64,000 nucleotides of DNA from Alteromonas_E sp965248545 (GCA_965248545.1 OZ252110.1:2356001-2420000); one strand, 5' to 3'; numbered from the stretch's first letter, positions 42,422 to 52,689 are shown. Notes: generated from the sequence alone by a model not told the origin. Numbers and translations: made by a program.

Positions 42422-44398
42422 TTATTTTGCTTCGGGGGCAATTAAGACTCTTTCCAAAAACGCGGCTTCTTGACGGTAATAAAACAACTGATTGGGAAGT
42501 TTCCGCCAACCGTGACCTTCGTCAGGTATGCGAATAAAGGGGGCCTCAACACCATTTTCGCGTAGCGTCTTAACCATCACCTCTGTTTCATATATGTCGA
42601 TGCGAGGGTCCATCACACCATGTGAATAAAGCACTGGCACATTGATTTGGTCCGCCTGCCGAATTGGCGATTGTTCAGTATAAAAGTCTAACCACTTCTG
42701 CTCTGTAATATCACCGTATTCAATTCGGTCCGATGCTTTCAGACCCGGAGATGCGATTTGCAGCGCGGTGACCCAATCTGCGACACCAAACAATGAGACA
42801 CCGGCTTTGAAGTGACCGGGGAAGTTTGCGAGCACCGCATTGACCGCATAGCCGCCATACGAACCGCCAGCGACAGCTGCACGTTGGGTATCGACGCGTC
42901 CATCACGTTCTAAGTACTTCAGCATGTCGACGAGGTCACGGATACTGTCTAAACGATTTTCTCGGTCATCAAGCGTCACATAAGTATGGCCAAAGCCGGT
43001 TGAACCACGGGCATTGGGTAAAAATACGGCTATGCCTTTGCCCAATAAATATTGGGTCGCAGCACTAAACCCCGGGCGAGACTGTGCGGTGGGGCCGCCA
43101 TGAACTCTGAATAACACCGGGGGCTTACCTTCGGTTTTTACCGTCGGTAAATACAGTAACCCTTGTAGTGTTACGCCATCTCTCGCCGGCATAGTGATAC
43201 TTTGAGGCTTGATTAACGAATCAACTGCAAGGCCCGCTAAATTGGCCGTAAATGCACGTTTTATCTCTCCGGAAGACAGCTGCCACGTGTAGATATCACC
43301 AGGAGTTTGATAATTTCTCAGGGTAACAGCAGCTTGCGCGTTACCCGCGCGACAATTCACGGAGAGTACTCCCTCTGGCAACGCAGGTGCAGTGATTGTT
43401 TGGTCTGACGTTAGGTGTAAACCTTGTAATTGACTGTAACCACCGTTATTCAGGCTCCAGAGCAAATACTCATTGTTTGTGCCACACAGTAACACGCGCT
43501 CGACGTCCATTTCTGCTGCTTGTTTTAGCGTAAAACCATCTGCAAGTGAGTAGTGCATTAAGGCGGCAAAATTGCGATCGACATTGGATGCAAAATAGAA
43601 ACCTTGGCTATCAGGCGTCCATGCGATGCCGGCATTGGTGTGATTGGCTCGTCGGTCAGGTTTCGAGATCGTTTTCATCTCGCTGGTTTGGCGATCGAAT
43701 AAATACAAATTATCCGAATCTTCGCCAACGGTCTCGCTGACCACAATAAAGCGCCCATTTGGGGAAACCGAGTTAACAAAAAAGCCAAATTGACCTTCGT
43801 ACAACAGCGCTGTTTGTTGTGTTTTCAGGTCAGCGGTATAGATATCGAAATCGAGTCGATTTCGTTCCGTAGACGCAAAGGCAATCGTATCGTTGTCAAT
43901 GAAGTCGCCAAATACTCTAAAGCCGCCCTCTGCAGCGGGTAATAATTCAACTTCTTGAGTACCGTCTACACTGATTTGATAATAGGCTTCCTGTTCATTG
44001 CCATTGTTGTCTGCACTGTAAAATAGTGCCTTGCCATCGGGTGACCAGCGATAGGTTGAGATACCATTACCGAACGTTAACTGGCGAGGTTGTCCGCCTG
44101 CACTGGGCATCAACCAAATTTGACGACTTCCGGTAATGGACCAGGAAAACGCGATAGTTTCACCATTGGGTGACAGTAAAGCGCCACTAGCACCCTGATT
44201 ACTCGCCAATACAAAACGAGAGATATCTGCAGGGGATTCACCGGCCAATGATAACGATAGCTTCTGGTTAGTGGGCTCGATTGCTTCAATTGACTCATCA
44301 TATCCGGATTGGCCGCCCGCTACCGAAGATTGGGCAACAGCGTTTGGAATCAAAAAACAAGACCCTAGATATAGCGTCTTGATGAGGCTGAATTTCAT
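42422..44398 (-). CDS. Exported S9 family prolyl-oligopeptidase (DPP/acylaminoacyl-peptidase type)
   Basis: 658-aa serine peptidase with a signal peptide (1-22, ending NAVAQ). A beta-propeller of WD40/TolB-like repeats (about 50-390: LLSPNGETIAFSW, YRWSPDGKALFYSAD, SVSPNGRFIVV, GIAWTPDSQGFYFAS) precedes the catalytic domain. Ser513 is in AGGSYGGYAVNAVL, Asp in HGVMDPRID and His in DEGHGWRK. It probably removes dipeptides or acyl-amino acids from peptides in the periplasm. It is a paralogue in function of the S9A enzyme 8 kb away. It is monocistronic. Confidence 0.92.
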   Translation of the reverse strand: MKFSLIKTLYLGSCFLIPNAVAQSSVAGGQSGYDESIEAIEPTNQKLSLSLAGESPADISRFVLASNQGASGALLSPNGETIAFSWSITGSRQIWLMPSAGGQPRQLTFGNGISTYRWSPDGKALFYSADNNGNEQEAYYQISVDGTQEVELLPAAEGGFRVFGDFIDNDTIAFASTERNRLDFDIYTADLKTQQTALLYEGQFGFFVNSVSPNGRFIVVSETVGEDSDNLYLFDRQTSEMKTISKPDRRANHTNAGIAWTPDSQGFYFASNVDRNFAALMHYSLADGFTLKQAAEMDVERVLLCGTNNEYLLWSLNNGGYSQLQGLHLTSDQTITAPALPEGVLSVNCRAGNAQAAVTLRNYQTPGDIYTWQLSSGEIKRAFTANLAGLAVDSLIKPQSITMPARDGVTLQGLLYLPTVKTEGKPPVLFRVHGGPTAQSRPGFSAATQYLLGKGIAVFLPNARGSTGFGHTYVTLDDRENRLDSIRDLVDMLKYLERDGRVDTQRAAVAGGSYGGYAVNAVLANFPGHFKAGVSLFGVADWVTALQIASPGLKASDRIEYGDITEQKWLDFYTEQSPIRQADQINVPVLYSHGVMDPRIDIYETEVMVKTLRENGVEAPFIRIPDEGHGWRKLPNQLFYYRQEAAFLERVLIAPEAK

Positions 44399-44604
44399 AA
44401 ATCGTTCCTTAATTAAAAGTAGGGATCAGGGACCACAGTTGTTGGTCAATAGTCACCAATCTAACTCAAGTCGGGGGAGAGTCAATCTTATTCAGGATGA
44501 GAGACGGGTCGGTGCGTCGAGAAGTATTGCGAGCAACCTTTTCTTTTGTGTCCAGCAGGCCGAGGGCTAACGCACGGCCACGCTGGAAGGTTGAAAATGC
44601 TAGC

Positions 44605-46188
44605 TTATTTACGCAACTCTCTTCGCAATAATTTGCCAACGGTTGATTTAGGTAATTCATCGAGTTGATGAATTTCTTTTGGCACTTTGTAGGCGGTAAG
44701 TTGCTCGCGGCAAAATGCTTCAATCGCGTCTTTGTTAATCGGATTTGCAGACGTTACGTAGGCACACACTCGTTCGCCGGTTTTATCATCCGGCGCACCA
44801 ACTACGGCTGCTTCAACAACGTCAGGGTGAGACGACAATACGTCTTCGATTTCATTTGGATAAACATTGAATCCAGAAACAATGATCATGTCTTTGAGGC
44901 GATCGACGATCTTAATCGCACCGTCTTCTAAGCGCACACCAATATCACCCGTTTTGAAATATCCATCAGCTGTCATGACGTCCGCGGTCGCTTCTTCGCG
45001 CTGCCAATAACCGAGCATAACTTGAGGACCTTTCACCGATATTTGGCCCTCTTCACCATCGGCGACAGGCTTATCATTGCTGTCGAGGATTTGCACATCG
45101 GTGCCCAGTAATGGTGTACCAATGGTGCCGATTCGTTCGGCGCCAGGTTGGTTAAACGTGACCACCGGAGCTGTCTCCGACAGTCCATACCCTTCAGTAA
45201 TGCTACAACCGGTAACACCTTGCCAAATATCGACCGCAGCGGACGTCAACGCCGTTCCACCCGATAAGGTCAACTTCAGCTTAGAGAAGTCCAGAGCTTT
45301 GAAATCAGGATGCTGGCCTAATCCAACAAACAAGGTGTTGATGCCACAGAAGGTTGTAAACTGATAGGGTTTTATCGCACTGATAAAGGCATCTGGGTCC
45401 CGAGGATTCGGGATTAAAACAGTTAGACACCCTTTGGCAAAGAAGGTCATCATACACACAGTAAATGCATAGATGTGATACAGCGGCAACGGGCAAACCA
45501 CAATCTCTTCACCAGCTTTGAAGCTATCGCCTAACCGATCGAGCGTTTGCACACTGTTACTCAGTACGTTGCCGTGTGACAACGCGGCACCTTTGGATAC
45601 GCCAGTGGTGCCGCCCGTATATTGCAACATGCACAAGGTATCCATATTGACTTTTGGCCTACTAAAAGCTGGGCTTTGCTGCCCGTCACTGATCGCTTTG
45701 CTCAGCGATATATGCTCGGCGTGTTGCGGCGCCGTGGCTGGATTTAGCATTTCTGTTGCGGACGTTAGCACGATCGTGTCAATTTGCGTGTCACCGACAA
45801 TTTTTTCCAGGTTTGGCAGCAAATCGCTTAAGATCACGATTGCTTTTGCACCAGAGTCACTGAATTGGTGCTGCATCTCTCTGGGTGTGTACAAAGGGTT
45901 TGTATTGACGACGACTAGACCTGCGCGCAATGCTGCGTATACCGCGATTGGATTTTGCAGTAGGTTGGGCAATTGAATTGCGATTCTATCGCCTGGATTT
46001 AAACCTGCACCATGCTGGAACCAATTAGCCAGTGCGCGAGACTGTTGTTCAATCTCGGCAAAGCTCATGGTTTGCCCTAGCGCTGTATAGGCTGGGGCGT
46101 CACCAAACTGGTTAAAAACATGTTCGATATAATCAGGTAATGAATGGACATTATTGGGAAGTAAGTCTTCAAACATAGGAATCGCCAT
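44605..46188 (-). CDS. Long-chain acyl-CoA ligase, FadD-like
   Basis: 527-aa adenylate-forming enzyme that activates a fatty acid with ATP and CoA. Core motifs: P-loop LQYTGGTTGVSKGAALSH, A5 GYGLSETAPVV, A7/A8 GYFKTGDIG and DRLKDMIIVSGFNVYPNEIEDVL, and the catalytic C-terminal lysine in PKSTVGKLLRRELR. The overall pattern is that of FadD (long-chain) ligases. The first ATG (MAIPMFEDLLP) is used; MFEDL four codons later is also possible, and neither has a strong ribosome binding site. The 206-base gap before the S9 peptidase gene holds nothing I recognise. Confidence 0.9.
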   Translation of the reverse strand: MAIPMFEDLLPNNVHSLPDYIEHVFNQFGDAPAYTALGQTMSFAEIEQQSRALANWFQHGAGLNPGDRIAIQLPNLLQNPIAVYAALRAGLVVVNTNPLYTPREMQHQFSDSGAKAIVILSDLLPNLEKIVGDTQIDTIVLTSATEMLNPATAPQHAEHISLSKAISDGQQSPAFSRPKVNMDTLCMLQYTGGTTGVSKGAALSHGNVLSNSVQTLDRLGDSFKAGEEIVVCPLPLYHIYAFTVCMMTFFAKGCLTVLIPNPRDPDAFISAIKPYQFTTFCGINTLFVGLGQHPDFKALDFSKLKLTLSGGTALTSAAVDIWQGVTGCSITEGYGLSETAPVVTFNQPGAERIGTIGTPLLGTDVQILDSNDKPVADGEEGQISVKGPQVMLGYWQREEATADVMTADGYFKTGDIGVRLEDGAIKIVDRLKDMIIVSGFNVYPNEIEDVLSSHPDVVEAAVVGAPDDKTGERVCAYVTSANPINKDAIEAFCREQLTAYKVPKEIHQLDELPKSTVGKLLRRELRK

Positions 46189-46311
46189 TGGGTTAATATG
46201 ATTAAGAATTCAACCATATACGACCTTCGTTAACAATTCGATTACATTTATATTTATCTATTCTTTCAACTTAATGATTCTCTCGATTAATCATGCATAG
46301 ATTGTTTAGAT

Positions 46312-46749
46312 TTAATTGGCTTTTCTGAGTCTGGAGAAACAATAACCTCCGACCAAACCGGCACAACACTGCGCGAGAAAACCCAATGTCGAACGAGCGC
46401 CGGCGATTAAGGTGACATTGAGAAGTGGTTGCATTGCCAGTAGCATCAGCGCGATCGCCACTGCGGCGGCTACAACATACGCCCAATTGGGTAGTTTTAG
46501 CCATTTGCTGTTGACCAAAGTCAAAATCAAGAAACACAACAACAAGGTGATTGCGATTACGCTGCCATAGCCTAAACTAAGGCCCGCAATATCACTGACG
46601 GTCATCGACAGCCAATCACTCAGCGGAACGTGGATATCGATGGCAACCAGTTCTAGCAGCACAAACTGGCTATGCGCGATACTGGCGGTTACAAATGTGG
46701 CGATACTTGCAGCCAACCAAGCGACGATCCAAATTAAGCTATTTTTCAT
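46312..46749 (-). CDS. Hypothetical four-helix membrane protein
   Basis: 145 aa with four predicted transmembrane helices (about 5-25, 55-80, 85-108 and 112-138) and no recognised domain. Short charged loops only. It lies between the acyl-CoA ligase and a divergent sugar dehydrogenase-like gene. The reading frame has consistent codon use and a clean start, but function is unknown. Confidence 0.65.
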   Translation of the reverse strand: MKNSLIWIVAWLAASIATFVTASIAHSQFVLLELVAIDIHVPLSDWLSMTVSDIAGLSLGYGSVIAITLLLCFLILTLVNSKWLKLPNWAYVVAAAVAIALMLLAMQPLLNVTLIAGARSTLGFLAQCCAGLVGGYCFSRLRKAN

Positions 46750-46873
46750 ATGTACAAGCCTCTTGTTGGTGGGTTGCTACTGAAGTTGCATAACCGCCTG
46801 AATACGCTAGATTAAACAAACTTAAACCATAAACCCGTTGGGGTAAATATTGATGTCCAATAGGGGACCTACT

Positions 46874-48001
46874 ATGCGCCTTTTTTCATTTCGGTTCAGT
46901 TACGCGGCATCTGCTATTTTTGCGTTTGCCAGTATATTTGCAGTCAACAGCTATGCGAATACGTTTCCCGAGGTAACACTTAGCAGTTTGCACGACGAAT
47001 TTGCTGAGCCTTGGGCACTCACTCAACTGCCCACCGGTGAATGGTTAGTGACTGAAAAATCCGGCAGTATCGTCAAATTGGACGCCAAAGGCGGCAAACA
47101 GTTTTACACCAGTATGCCCAATCAACTATATGTCGCTGGTCAAGGCGGCTTGATGGACATTGAGCTGCATCCGTCATTCGACCAGACCCCCTGGGTTTAC
47201 ATCAGCTATGCCGAAGGGAATGCTGCGGCAAACCGGCTAGCCATTGCCCGCGCAGAGTATAAAGATGAACAGCTCGGTGAGTGGCAAATAATCTTTCGCG
47301 CAACGCCAGATAAGGACACTCCTGTACACTATGCGGCGCGGTTAGCATTTGATGCCGATGGCGCACTATTAGTGACAAGTGGTGATGGATTTGATTATCG
47401 AGAGCAGGCTCAAGTGGTTGATTCCATGTTGGGTAAAGTGCTGCGCATGACAGATGATGGCGAGCCACTCAGTGACAATCCTTTCTACACCGGCAAAGAT
47501 GAGGCGAGCGACTACGTTTATACGTTAGGCCATCGCAATGCCCAAGGGCTAGTAGTCGATCCTCAAAACGGCGATGTGTGGTTGCATGAACACGGCCCCG
47601 CTGGTGGTGATGAGATCAACTTGTTACAAGCGGGCGCGAACTATGGCTGGCCAGTCGTAACGGAAGGAAAAGACTACAGCGGTGCGAATATCTCACCGTT
47701 TACGTCCTATCAAGGCATGCTGCCGCCGTTAGTAAACTGGACTCCCTCGATTGCACCGTCATCCATGGTGTTGTATCGAGGGGATGCATTCAGCATGTTG
47801 CAGGGGGATTTTCTGGTCACTGCACTTAAGACTAAAAGACTACATTGGGTCAGATTAAAAGATGATAAGGTGATCATTAATCAGCCAGTTGTTGAAAATC
47901 TGAATCATCGTTTGCGCGATATTCATGTCGGCATGGACGGTGCGGTTTATATTTTGACCAATGGTGAACGCGCATCATTGCTGAAAATGTTGCCAAGATA
48001 A
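46874..48001 (+). CDS. PQQ-dependent sugar dehydrogenase-like protein (YliI family)
   Basis: 375-aa exported six-bladed propeller of the soluble glucose/aldose dehydrogenase family, which oxidises sugars with PQQ in the periplasm. Signal peptide MRLFSF to NSYA (about 1-28). Family motifs: EPWALTQLPTGEWLVTEKSG, AGQGGLMDIELHPSF, YTLGHRNAQGLVVDPQNGDVWLHEHGPAGGDEIN in part, GANYGWPVV and APSSMVLYRGDAF. Upstream TTG 46850 and ATG 46853 are in frame, but ATG 46874 has a strong AGGGGA site 6 bases before it and begins directly with the signal peptide. No PQQ synthesis genes are nearby. Confidence 0.9.
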   Translation: MRLFSFRFSYAASAIFAFASIFAVNSYANTFPEVTLSSLHDEFAEPWALTQLPTGEWLVTEKSGSIVKLDAKGGKQFYTSMPNQLYVAGQGGLMDIELHPSFDQTPWVYISYAEGNAAANRLAIARAEYKDEQLGEWQIIFRATPDKDTPVHYAARLAFDADGALLVTSGDGFDYREQAQVVDSMLGKVLRMTDDGEPLSDNPFYTGKDEASDYVYTLGHRNAQGLVVDPQNGDVWLHEHGPAGGDEINLLQAGANYGWPVVTEGKDYSGANISPFTSYQGMLPPLVNWTPSIAPSSMVLYRGDAFSMLQGDFLVTALKTKRLHWVRLKDDKVIINQPVVENLNHRLRDIHVGMDGAVYILTNGERASLLKMLPR

Positions 48002-48160
48002 CCAATTAATTAAATGAATGGCGGCTATAATCCACTTTAGCTGCCAGGAAGATTTAATTTGCCCGCTCGAGAGGGTATACTCCGGCTGTTTTACTATCGA
48101 GCTCTGAATGCCCTGCAGCAAATCAATTCGCGGCATTCAGCCAACCACGAGGACCACGAA

Positions 48161-50773
48161 GTGTTAGAAGATTATCGCAAACACGTAGAAGAGCGTGCTG
48201 CCGAAGGCATCCCGCCAAAACCATTGAATCCAGAGCAAGTTGCGCAGTTAGTAGAGTTGCTTAAAAACCCGCCCGCGGGAGAAGAAGAATTCTTACTCGA
48301 ATTGATCTCAGAACGTGTACCTCCAGGCGTTGATGAAGCCGCATATGTTAAAGCTGGTTTCTTAAGTGCGATTGCTAAGGGTGAAGCAAGCTGTGGTTTG
48401 ATCGACAAAGACGCTGCTGTTCAACTACTGGGTAACATGCACGGTGGTTATAACATCGAAACATTGGTCGCATTGTTAGATGACGCTCAACTGGCAGAGC
48501 TTGCAGCAGAAGAGCTTAAGCACACATTACTTATGTTTGACGCATTCCATGATGTAGAAGAAAAGCATCGCGCCGGTAACAAGTACGCGACAGAAGTCAT
48601 GCAATCATGGGCAGACGGCGAGTGGTTTACGTCGCGCTCAGATCTACCAGAAAAAATCACTGCTGCGGTATTCAAAGTAACCGGTGAAACTAACACCGAT
48701 GATCTGTCTCCGGCGCCAGATGCTTGGTCACGTCCTGATATCCCTTTGCATGCGCGCGCAGCGTATAAAATGACCCGTGATGGCCTAACGCCAGAAAAAC
48801 ACGGCGAAGTCGGTCCATTGGCTCAAATCGAAGAGATTAAAGCGAAAGGGCACAAGGTTGCTTTCGTTGGTGACGTGGTTGGTACCGGGTCTTCACGTAA
48901 GTCTGCGACTAACAGTGTTTTGTGGTTCTTTGGTGACGACTTACCTGGTGTACCGAACAAGCGCGGTGGCGGTATTTGTATCGGCGGTAAAGTAGCACCA
49001 ATTTTCTTCAATACGATGGAAGATGCAGGTGCGTTAGTATTTGAAGCCGACGTAGAAAAAATGAATATGGGTGATGTGATTGATATCTACCCACTCGAAG
49101 GCAAAATCCTTAACGCTGAATCTGGTGAACTGTTGGCTGAGTACAGCTATAAGTCAAAGGTATTACTCGATGAGGTGCGCGCGGGTGGCCGTATCAACCT
49201 AATCATTGGCCGTGGTTTGACTGAGCGTGCTCGCGAAGCGCTTGGCCTTGGCGAAACGGATTTGTTCCGTCGTCCAGAACAGCCAGAAGACACGGGTAAG
49301 GGTTACAGCCTAGCTCAGAAAATGGTGGGTAAAGCGTGCGGCGTAGACGGTATCCGTCCAGGTACATACTGTGAGCCGAAAATGACTACTGTAGGTAGCC
49401 AGGATACCACCGGCCCAATGACCCGAGATGAATTGAAAGACCTTGCTTGCTTAGGTTTCACTGCTGACCTGACGATGCAGTCATTCTGTCACACTGCCGC
49501 TTATCCGAAGCCAGTTGATATTGATACTCAACACACATTGCCTGATTTCATTATGAACCGCGGCGGTGTTTCCCTGCGTCCTGGTGACGGTATCATCCAC
49601 TCATGGTTGAACCGTATGCTATTGCCAGACACGGTTGGTACTGGTGGTGACTCACATACGCGTTTCCCTATGGGGATTTCGTTCCCTGCGGGCTCAGGTC
49701 TTGTTGCATTCGCTGCTGCAACCGGCGTAATGCCATTGGATATGCCAGAGTCTGTATTGGTGCGCTTCAGTGGCAAGATGCAGCCGGGCATTACATTACG
49801 TGACTTGGTTCACGCAATCCCGTTGTATGGCATCAAGCAGGGTCTGTTGACCGTTGCTAAGAAAGGTAAGATAAACGCCTTCTCTGGTCGTATTTTGGAG
49901 ATCGAAGGTCTTGAGGATCTTACGGTAGAACAGGCGTTCGAATTGTCTGACGCGTCAGCTGAGCGTTCAGCGGCTGGTTGTACAATCAAGCTTTCTGAAG
50001 ATTCTGTTGCAGAGTACTTGCTTTCTAACATCACCATGTTGCGCTGGATGATCAACGAAGGTTACGGTGATCCGCGCACACTAGAGCGTCGCGCTCGCAA
50101 GATGGAAGAGTGGTTAGAGAATCCATCATTGATGGAAGCAGATGCGGATGCGGAATACGCAGAAGTCATCGAAATCAACCTAGACGATATCAAAGAGCCA
50201 ATTCTTTGTTGCCCGAACGACCCAGACGATGCGAAAACACTGTCTGATGTTGCTGGCGACAAAGTTGATGAGGTGTTCATCGGCTCGTGTATGACCAATA
50301 TTGGTCACTTCCGTGCGGCAGGCAAGTTGCTTGAGCAATACAACGACACAATTCCAACACGTTTGTGGATGTCGCCACCAACGAAGATGGATAAAGCACA
50401 GTTGATGGAAGAAGGTTATTACAACATCTATGGCCGTGCGGGTGTTCGTACAGAAATGCCAGGGTGTTCGTTGTGTATGGGTAACCAAGCACGCGTACTT
50501 GCAGGGGCAACCGTACTGTCGACCTCAACGCGTAACTTCCCTAATCGTTTAGGCGACGGTGCTAACGTATACTTGTGTTCAGCAGAGCTAGCAGCGGTTG
50601 GTTCAATTGTGGGTAAGATCCCGACAACTGAAGAATACATGGAATACGCCGGTAAGATTGACTCAATGAGCTCTGAGATCTTCACTTATTTGAACTTTGA
50701 TCGCATGGACGAGTTTAAGAAAGCTGAAGAAGATGCCAAGGCGAAGATTATTCCGACCTTGAATGTTGCCTAA
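48161..50773 (+). CDS. acnB: Bifunctional aconitate hydratase 2 / 2-methylisocitrate dehydratase AcnB
   Basis: TCA-cycle enzyme interconverting citrate and isocitrate with a [4Fe-4S] cluster; also acts on 2-methylisocitrate. The 870-aa protein matches AcnB throughout: VLEDYRKHVEERAAEGI start, the HEAT-like N-terminal domain (NPPAGEEEFLLELI, VKAGFLSAIAKG), swivel domain before the catalytic part (GDVVGTGSSRKSATNSVLWF), and cluster cysteines in GSCMTNIGHFRAAGK and PGCSLCMGNQARV. The frame is open 34 codons further upstream, but GTG 48161 aligns with the AcnB N-terminus and has a perfect GAGGA ribosome binding site 8 bases before it. Confidence 0.97.
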   Translation: MLEDYRKHVEERAAEGIPPKPLNPEQVAQLVELLKNPPAGEEEFLLELISERVPPGVDEAAYVKAGFLSAIAKGEASCGLIDKDAAVQLLGNMHGGYNIETLVALLDDAQLAELAAEELKHTLLMFDAFHDVEEKHRAGNKYATEVMQSWADGEWFTSRSDLPEKITAAVFKVTGETNTDDLSPAPDAWSRPDIPLHARAAYKMTRDGLTPEKHGEVGPLAQIEEIKAKGHKVAFVGDVVGTGSSRKSATNSVLWFFGDDLPGVPNKRGGGICIGGKVAPIFFNTMEDAGALVFEADVEKMNMGDVIDIYPLEGKILNAESGELLAEYSYKSKVLLDEVRAGGRINLIIGRGLTERAREALGLGETDLFRRPEQPEDTGKGYSLAQKMVGKACGVDGIRPGTYCEPKMTTVGSQDTTGPMTRDELKDLACLGFTADLTMQSFCHTAAYPKPVDIDTQHTLPDFIMNRGGVSLRPGDGIIHSWLNRMLLPDTVGTGGDSHTRFPMGISFPAGSGLVAFAAATGVMPLDMPESVLVRFSGKMQPGITLRDLVHAIPLYGIKQGLLTVAKKGKINAFSGRILEIEGLEDLTVEQAFELSDASAERSAAGCTIKLSEDSVAEYLLSNITMLRWMINEGYGDPRTLERRARKMEEWLENPSLMEADADAEYAEVIEINLDDIKEPILCCPNDPDDAKTLSDVAGDKVDEVFIGSCMTNIGHFRAAGKLLEQYNDTIPTRLWMSPPTKMDKAQLMEEGYYNIYGRAGVRTEMPGCSLCMGNQARVLAGATVLSTSTRNFPNRLGDGANVYLCSAELAAVGSIVGKIPTTEEYMEYAGKIDSMSSEIFTYLNFDRMDEFKKAEEDAKAKIIPTLNVA

Positions 50774-50792
50774 TCCTTTAGACATCTAAACG

Positions 50793-50830
50793 AAACCGGG
50801 CAATGAGCAATCACTGCCCGGTTTTTTTTT
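50793..50830 (+). terminator. acnB terminator
   Basis: AAACCGGGCA / TGCCCGGTTT stem, 12-base loop, and a nine-T run. It ends only 9 bases before the ATG of the DUF192 gene. Confidence 0.9.
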
Positions 50831-50839
50831 GGAAACAAT

Positions 50840-51328
50840 ATGAGTAATTACAACACGTTCTATAGCAAAGTTTGTCTGATGCTAATGCTGTCACTTAGTA
50901 TGTTCGCAGTGCAGGCTCAGACATCGCCAGATGATAAAGTCGTATTCGATCGTATTGCCGTTAAGGTAGGAGATAAGCAGTTACAGCTTGATTATGCTCA
51001 TACGTTCGATCAGCGGGCTCGCGGCCTGATGCACAGAACATCAATGTGCACCGATTGTGGCATGCTGTTTGAGTTTGAGTTTGAGCGGTATGCTGGCTTT
51101 TGGATGAAAAACACTTTCATACCGTTAGACATAGCCTATGTCGATAGCGATGGCGTGATTGCTGACATAAAGCCCATGTTTCCGCACAACTTAGAGCCCG
51201 TGCCTTCTTCAAAGAAAGTACTGTATGCAATAGAAATGAATCAAGGTTGGTTCGCTCGTAACCAGATTGAGGTCGGTGACAAAATCGCGATCTTGAGTCG
51301 CAAAGAACAAGATGAGAGAGGAGAATAA
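50840..51328 (+). CDS. Exported DUF192 protein
   Basis: 162-aa protein with a signal peptide (about 1-26, ending VQAQ). The DUF192 fold is clear: ARGLMHRTSMCTDCGMLFEFE, WMKNTFIPLDIAYVDSDGVI, and YAIEMNQGWFARNQIEVGD. Two cysteines (CTDC) are in the family position. The biochemical role of DUF192 is unknown. The stop is 2 bases before lysC, so it heads or belongs to the lysC operon. Its ATG is 9 bases after the acnB terminator with only a weak GGAAA site. Confidence 0.88.
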   Translation: MSNYNTFYSKVCLMLMLSLSMFAVQAQTSPDDKVVFDRIAVKVGDKQLQLDYAHTFDQRARGLMHRTSMCTDCGMLFEFEFERYAGFWMKNTFIPLDIAYVDSDGVIADIKPMFPHNLEPVPSSKKVLYAIEMNQGWFARNQIEVGDKIAILSRKEQDERGE

Positions 51329-51330
51329 CG

Positions 51331-52680
51331 GTGAGTACCGCAGTTAATGTCGCTAAGTTTGGCGGCACAAGTGTTGCTGATTTTGAAGCAATTTCCCACT
51401 GTGCTCATGTAGTAAAGCGCAATTCAGAAACGCGCGTTGTAGTGGTTTCAGCGGCTGCTGGCGTAACCAATTTACTGGTAAAATTGGCGTTCAGTCCTCT
51501 TTCTCAAGCCCAAATCACGGCAACCTGTGATGAGATTCGACACATCGAATACAACATTTTGCAGCATATTGGGCATAAGACAGATATCCAGACCAAACTC
51601 GACGATTTGCTCAGCGAAGTTGAAGCACTCGGCAGACATGAAGAAATCCTCCACCGCGTAGACTTGAAAGACGCTCTATTGTCCATGGGGGAACGCATGT
51701 CCTCGCTGTTGTGCACGGAAGTGTTCAAGCAACACGGTATTGCGGCGCTCAATGTTGATGTCAGAAACGTCATGATCACAGATGACACTCACGGTGAAGC
51801 TGTCCCTCACGTTGCACACATAAAGCAGCGCGCTGAGCAGTTATTGCAACCTGAACTGCACACACATGTGATCGTCACGCAGGGATTTGTTGGTGCTGAC
51901 ATTCAAGGTAACACTACGACTTTGGGGCGCGGCGGTTCCGATTTTACGGCCGCACTGTTGGCTGAAGCGTTAAATGCCAAAAGTTGCGAAATTTGGACAG
52001 ATGTTATTGGCGTATACACCACCGACCCTCGTTTGACGGCGGCAGCGCGTCCTTTACCAGAATTGAGCTTCGAGGAAGCGGCAGAGATGGCGACATTTGG
52101 TGCGAAAGTATTGCACCCGGCGACAATGGAGCCTGCATTACGTTGTGATATTCCAGTATTTGTTGGCTCCAGTCGAGAGCCTGAAAAAGGCGGCACTTGG
52201 ATTGTTCGCGACTGTGAGCACGAACCTGCGTATCGCGCAATTACGCGCCGTCGCGAACAAGTCATGGTGACCGTTAAGACACCGAAAATGTTGTATGCCC
52301 AAGGTTATTTGGAAAATGTCTTCGGTATTATCGCTAAACACAAGTTATCAGTTGATTTGGTTACAACGTCGGAAATCGCGATTTCCTTTACGTTGGACAA
52401 TCCACCAAACTCGGTAGCTGAGCGGCTGAATCAGGCGACAATCGCGGAACTTGAGACCATGAGCGAAGTAACCGTAGAAAAGGGGTTTGACCTTGTTACT
52501 GTAGTAGGGAATCACATGCAAACGGCAAAAGGTGTATCTAGTCGTATCTTTGCTGCAATTGCGGACTATAATCTAAGGATGATTTGTTTTGGCGCTAACC
52601 CTCACAACATGTCGTTTCTAGTCAATGCTGACGACAGTGCTGAAGTAGTTGCCGTACTCCACAAGGCGTTGTTTGAGTAG
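51331..52680 (+). CDS. lysC: Lysine-sensitive aspartokinase (LysC type)
   Basis: Phosphorylates aspartate, the first step to lysine, methionine and threonine. The 449-aa protein has the kinase start VAKFGGTSVADFEA, LSMGERMSS, TLGRGGSDFTAALLAEAL, and IWTDVIGVYTTDPRL, followed by tandem ACT domains (VMVTVKTPKMLYAQGYLENVFGIIAKHKLSVDLVTTSEIAISF in part) that bind the feedback inhibitor. Length and TSEIAIS pattern fit the monofunctional E. coli LysC (449 aa). It starts at GTG with an AGGAG ribosome binding site. It is co-transcribed with the following response regulator (9-base gap) and PatB gene. Confidence 0.95.
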   Translation: MSTAVNVAKFGGTSVADFEAISHCAHVVKRNSETRVVVVSAAAGVTNLLVKLAFSPLSQAQITATCDEIRHIEYNILQHIGHKTDIQTKLDDLLSEVEALGRHEEILHRVDLKDALLSMGERMSSLLCTEVFKQHGIAALNVDVRNVMITDDTHGEAVPHVAHIKQRAEQLLQPELHTHVIVTQGFVGADIQGNTTTLGRGGSDFTAALLAEALNAKSCEIWTDVIGVYTTDPRLTAAARPLPELSFEEAAEMATFGAKVLHPATMEPALRCDIPVFVGSSREPEKGGTWIVRDCEHEPAYRAITRRREQVMVTVKTPKMLYAQGYLENVFGIIAKHKLSVDLVTTSEIAISFTLDNPPNSVAERLNQATIAELETMSEVTVEKGFDLVTVVGNHMQTAKGVSSRIFAAIADYNLRMICFGANPHNMSFLVNADDSAEVVAVLHKALFE

Positions 52681-52689
52681 AAAGACCTT

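Noticed and set aside
48059..48160. 34-codon N-terminal extension of acnB
   Set aside because: Not like any AcnB; GTG 48161 has a perfect ribosome binding site and aligns with the known N-terminus.
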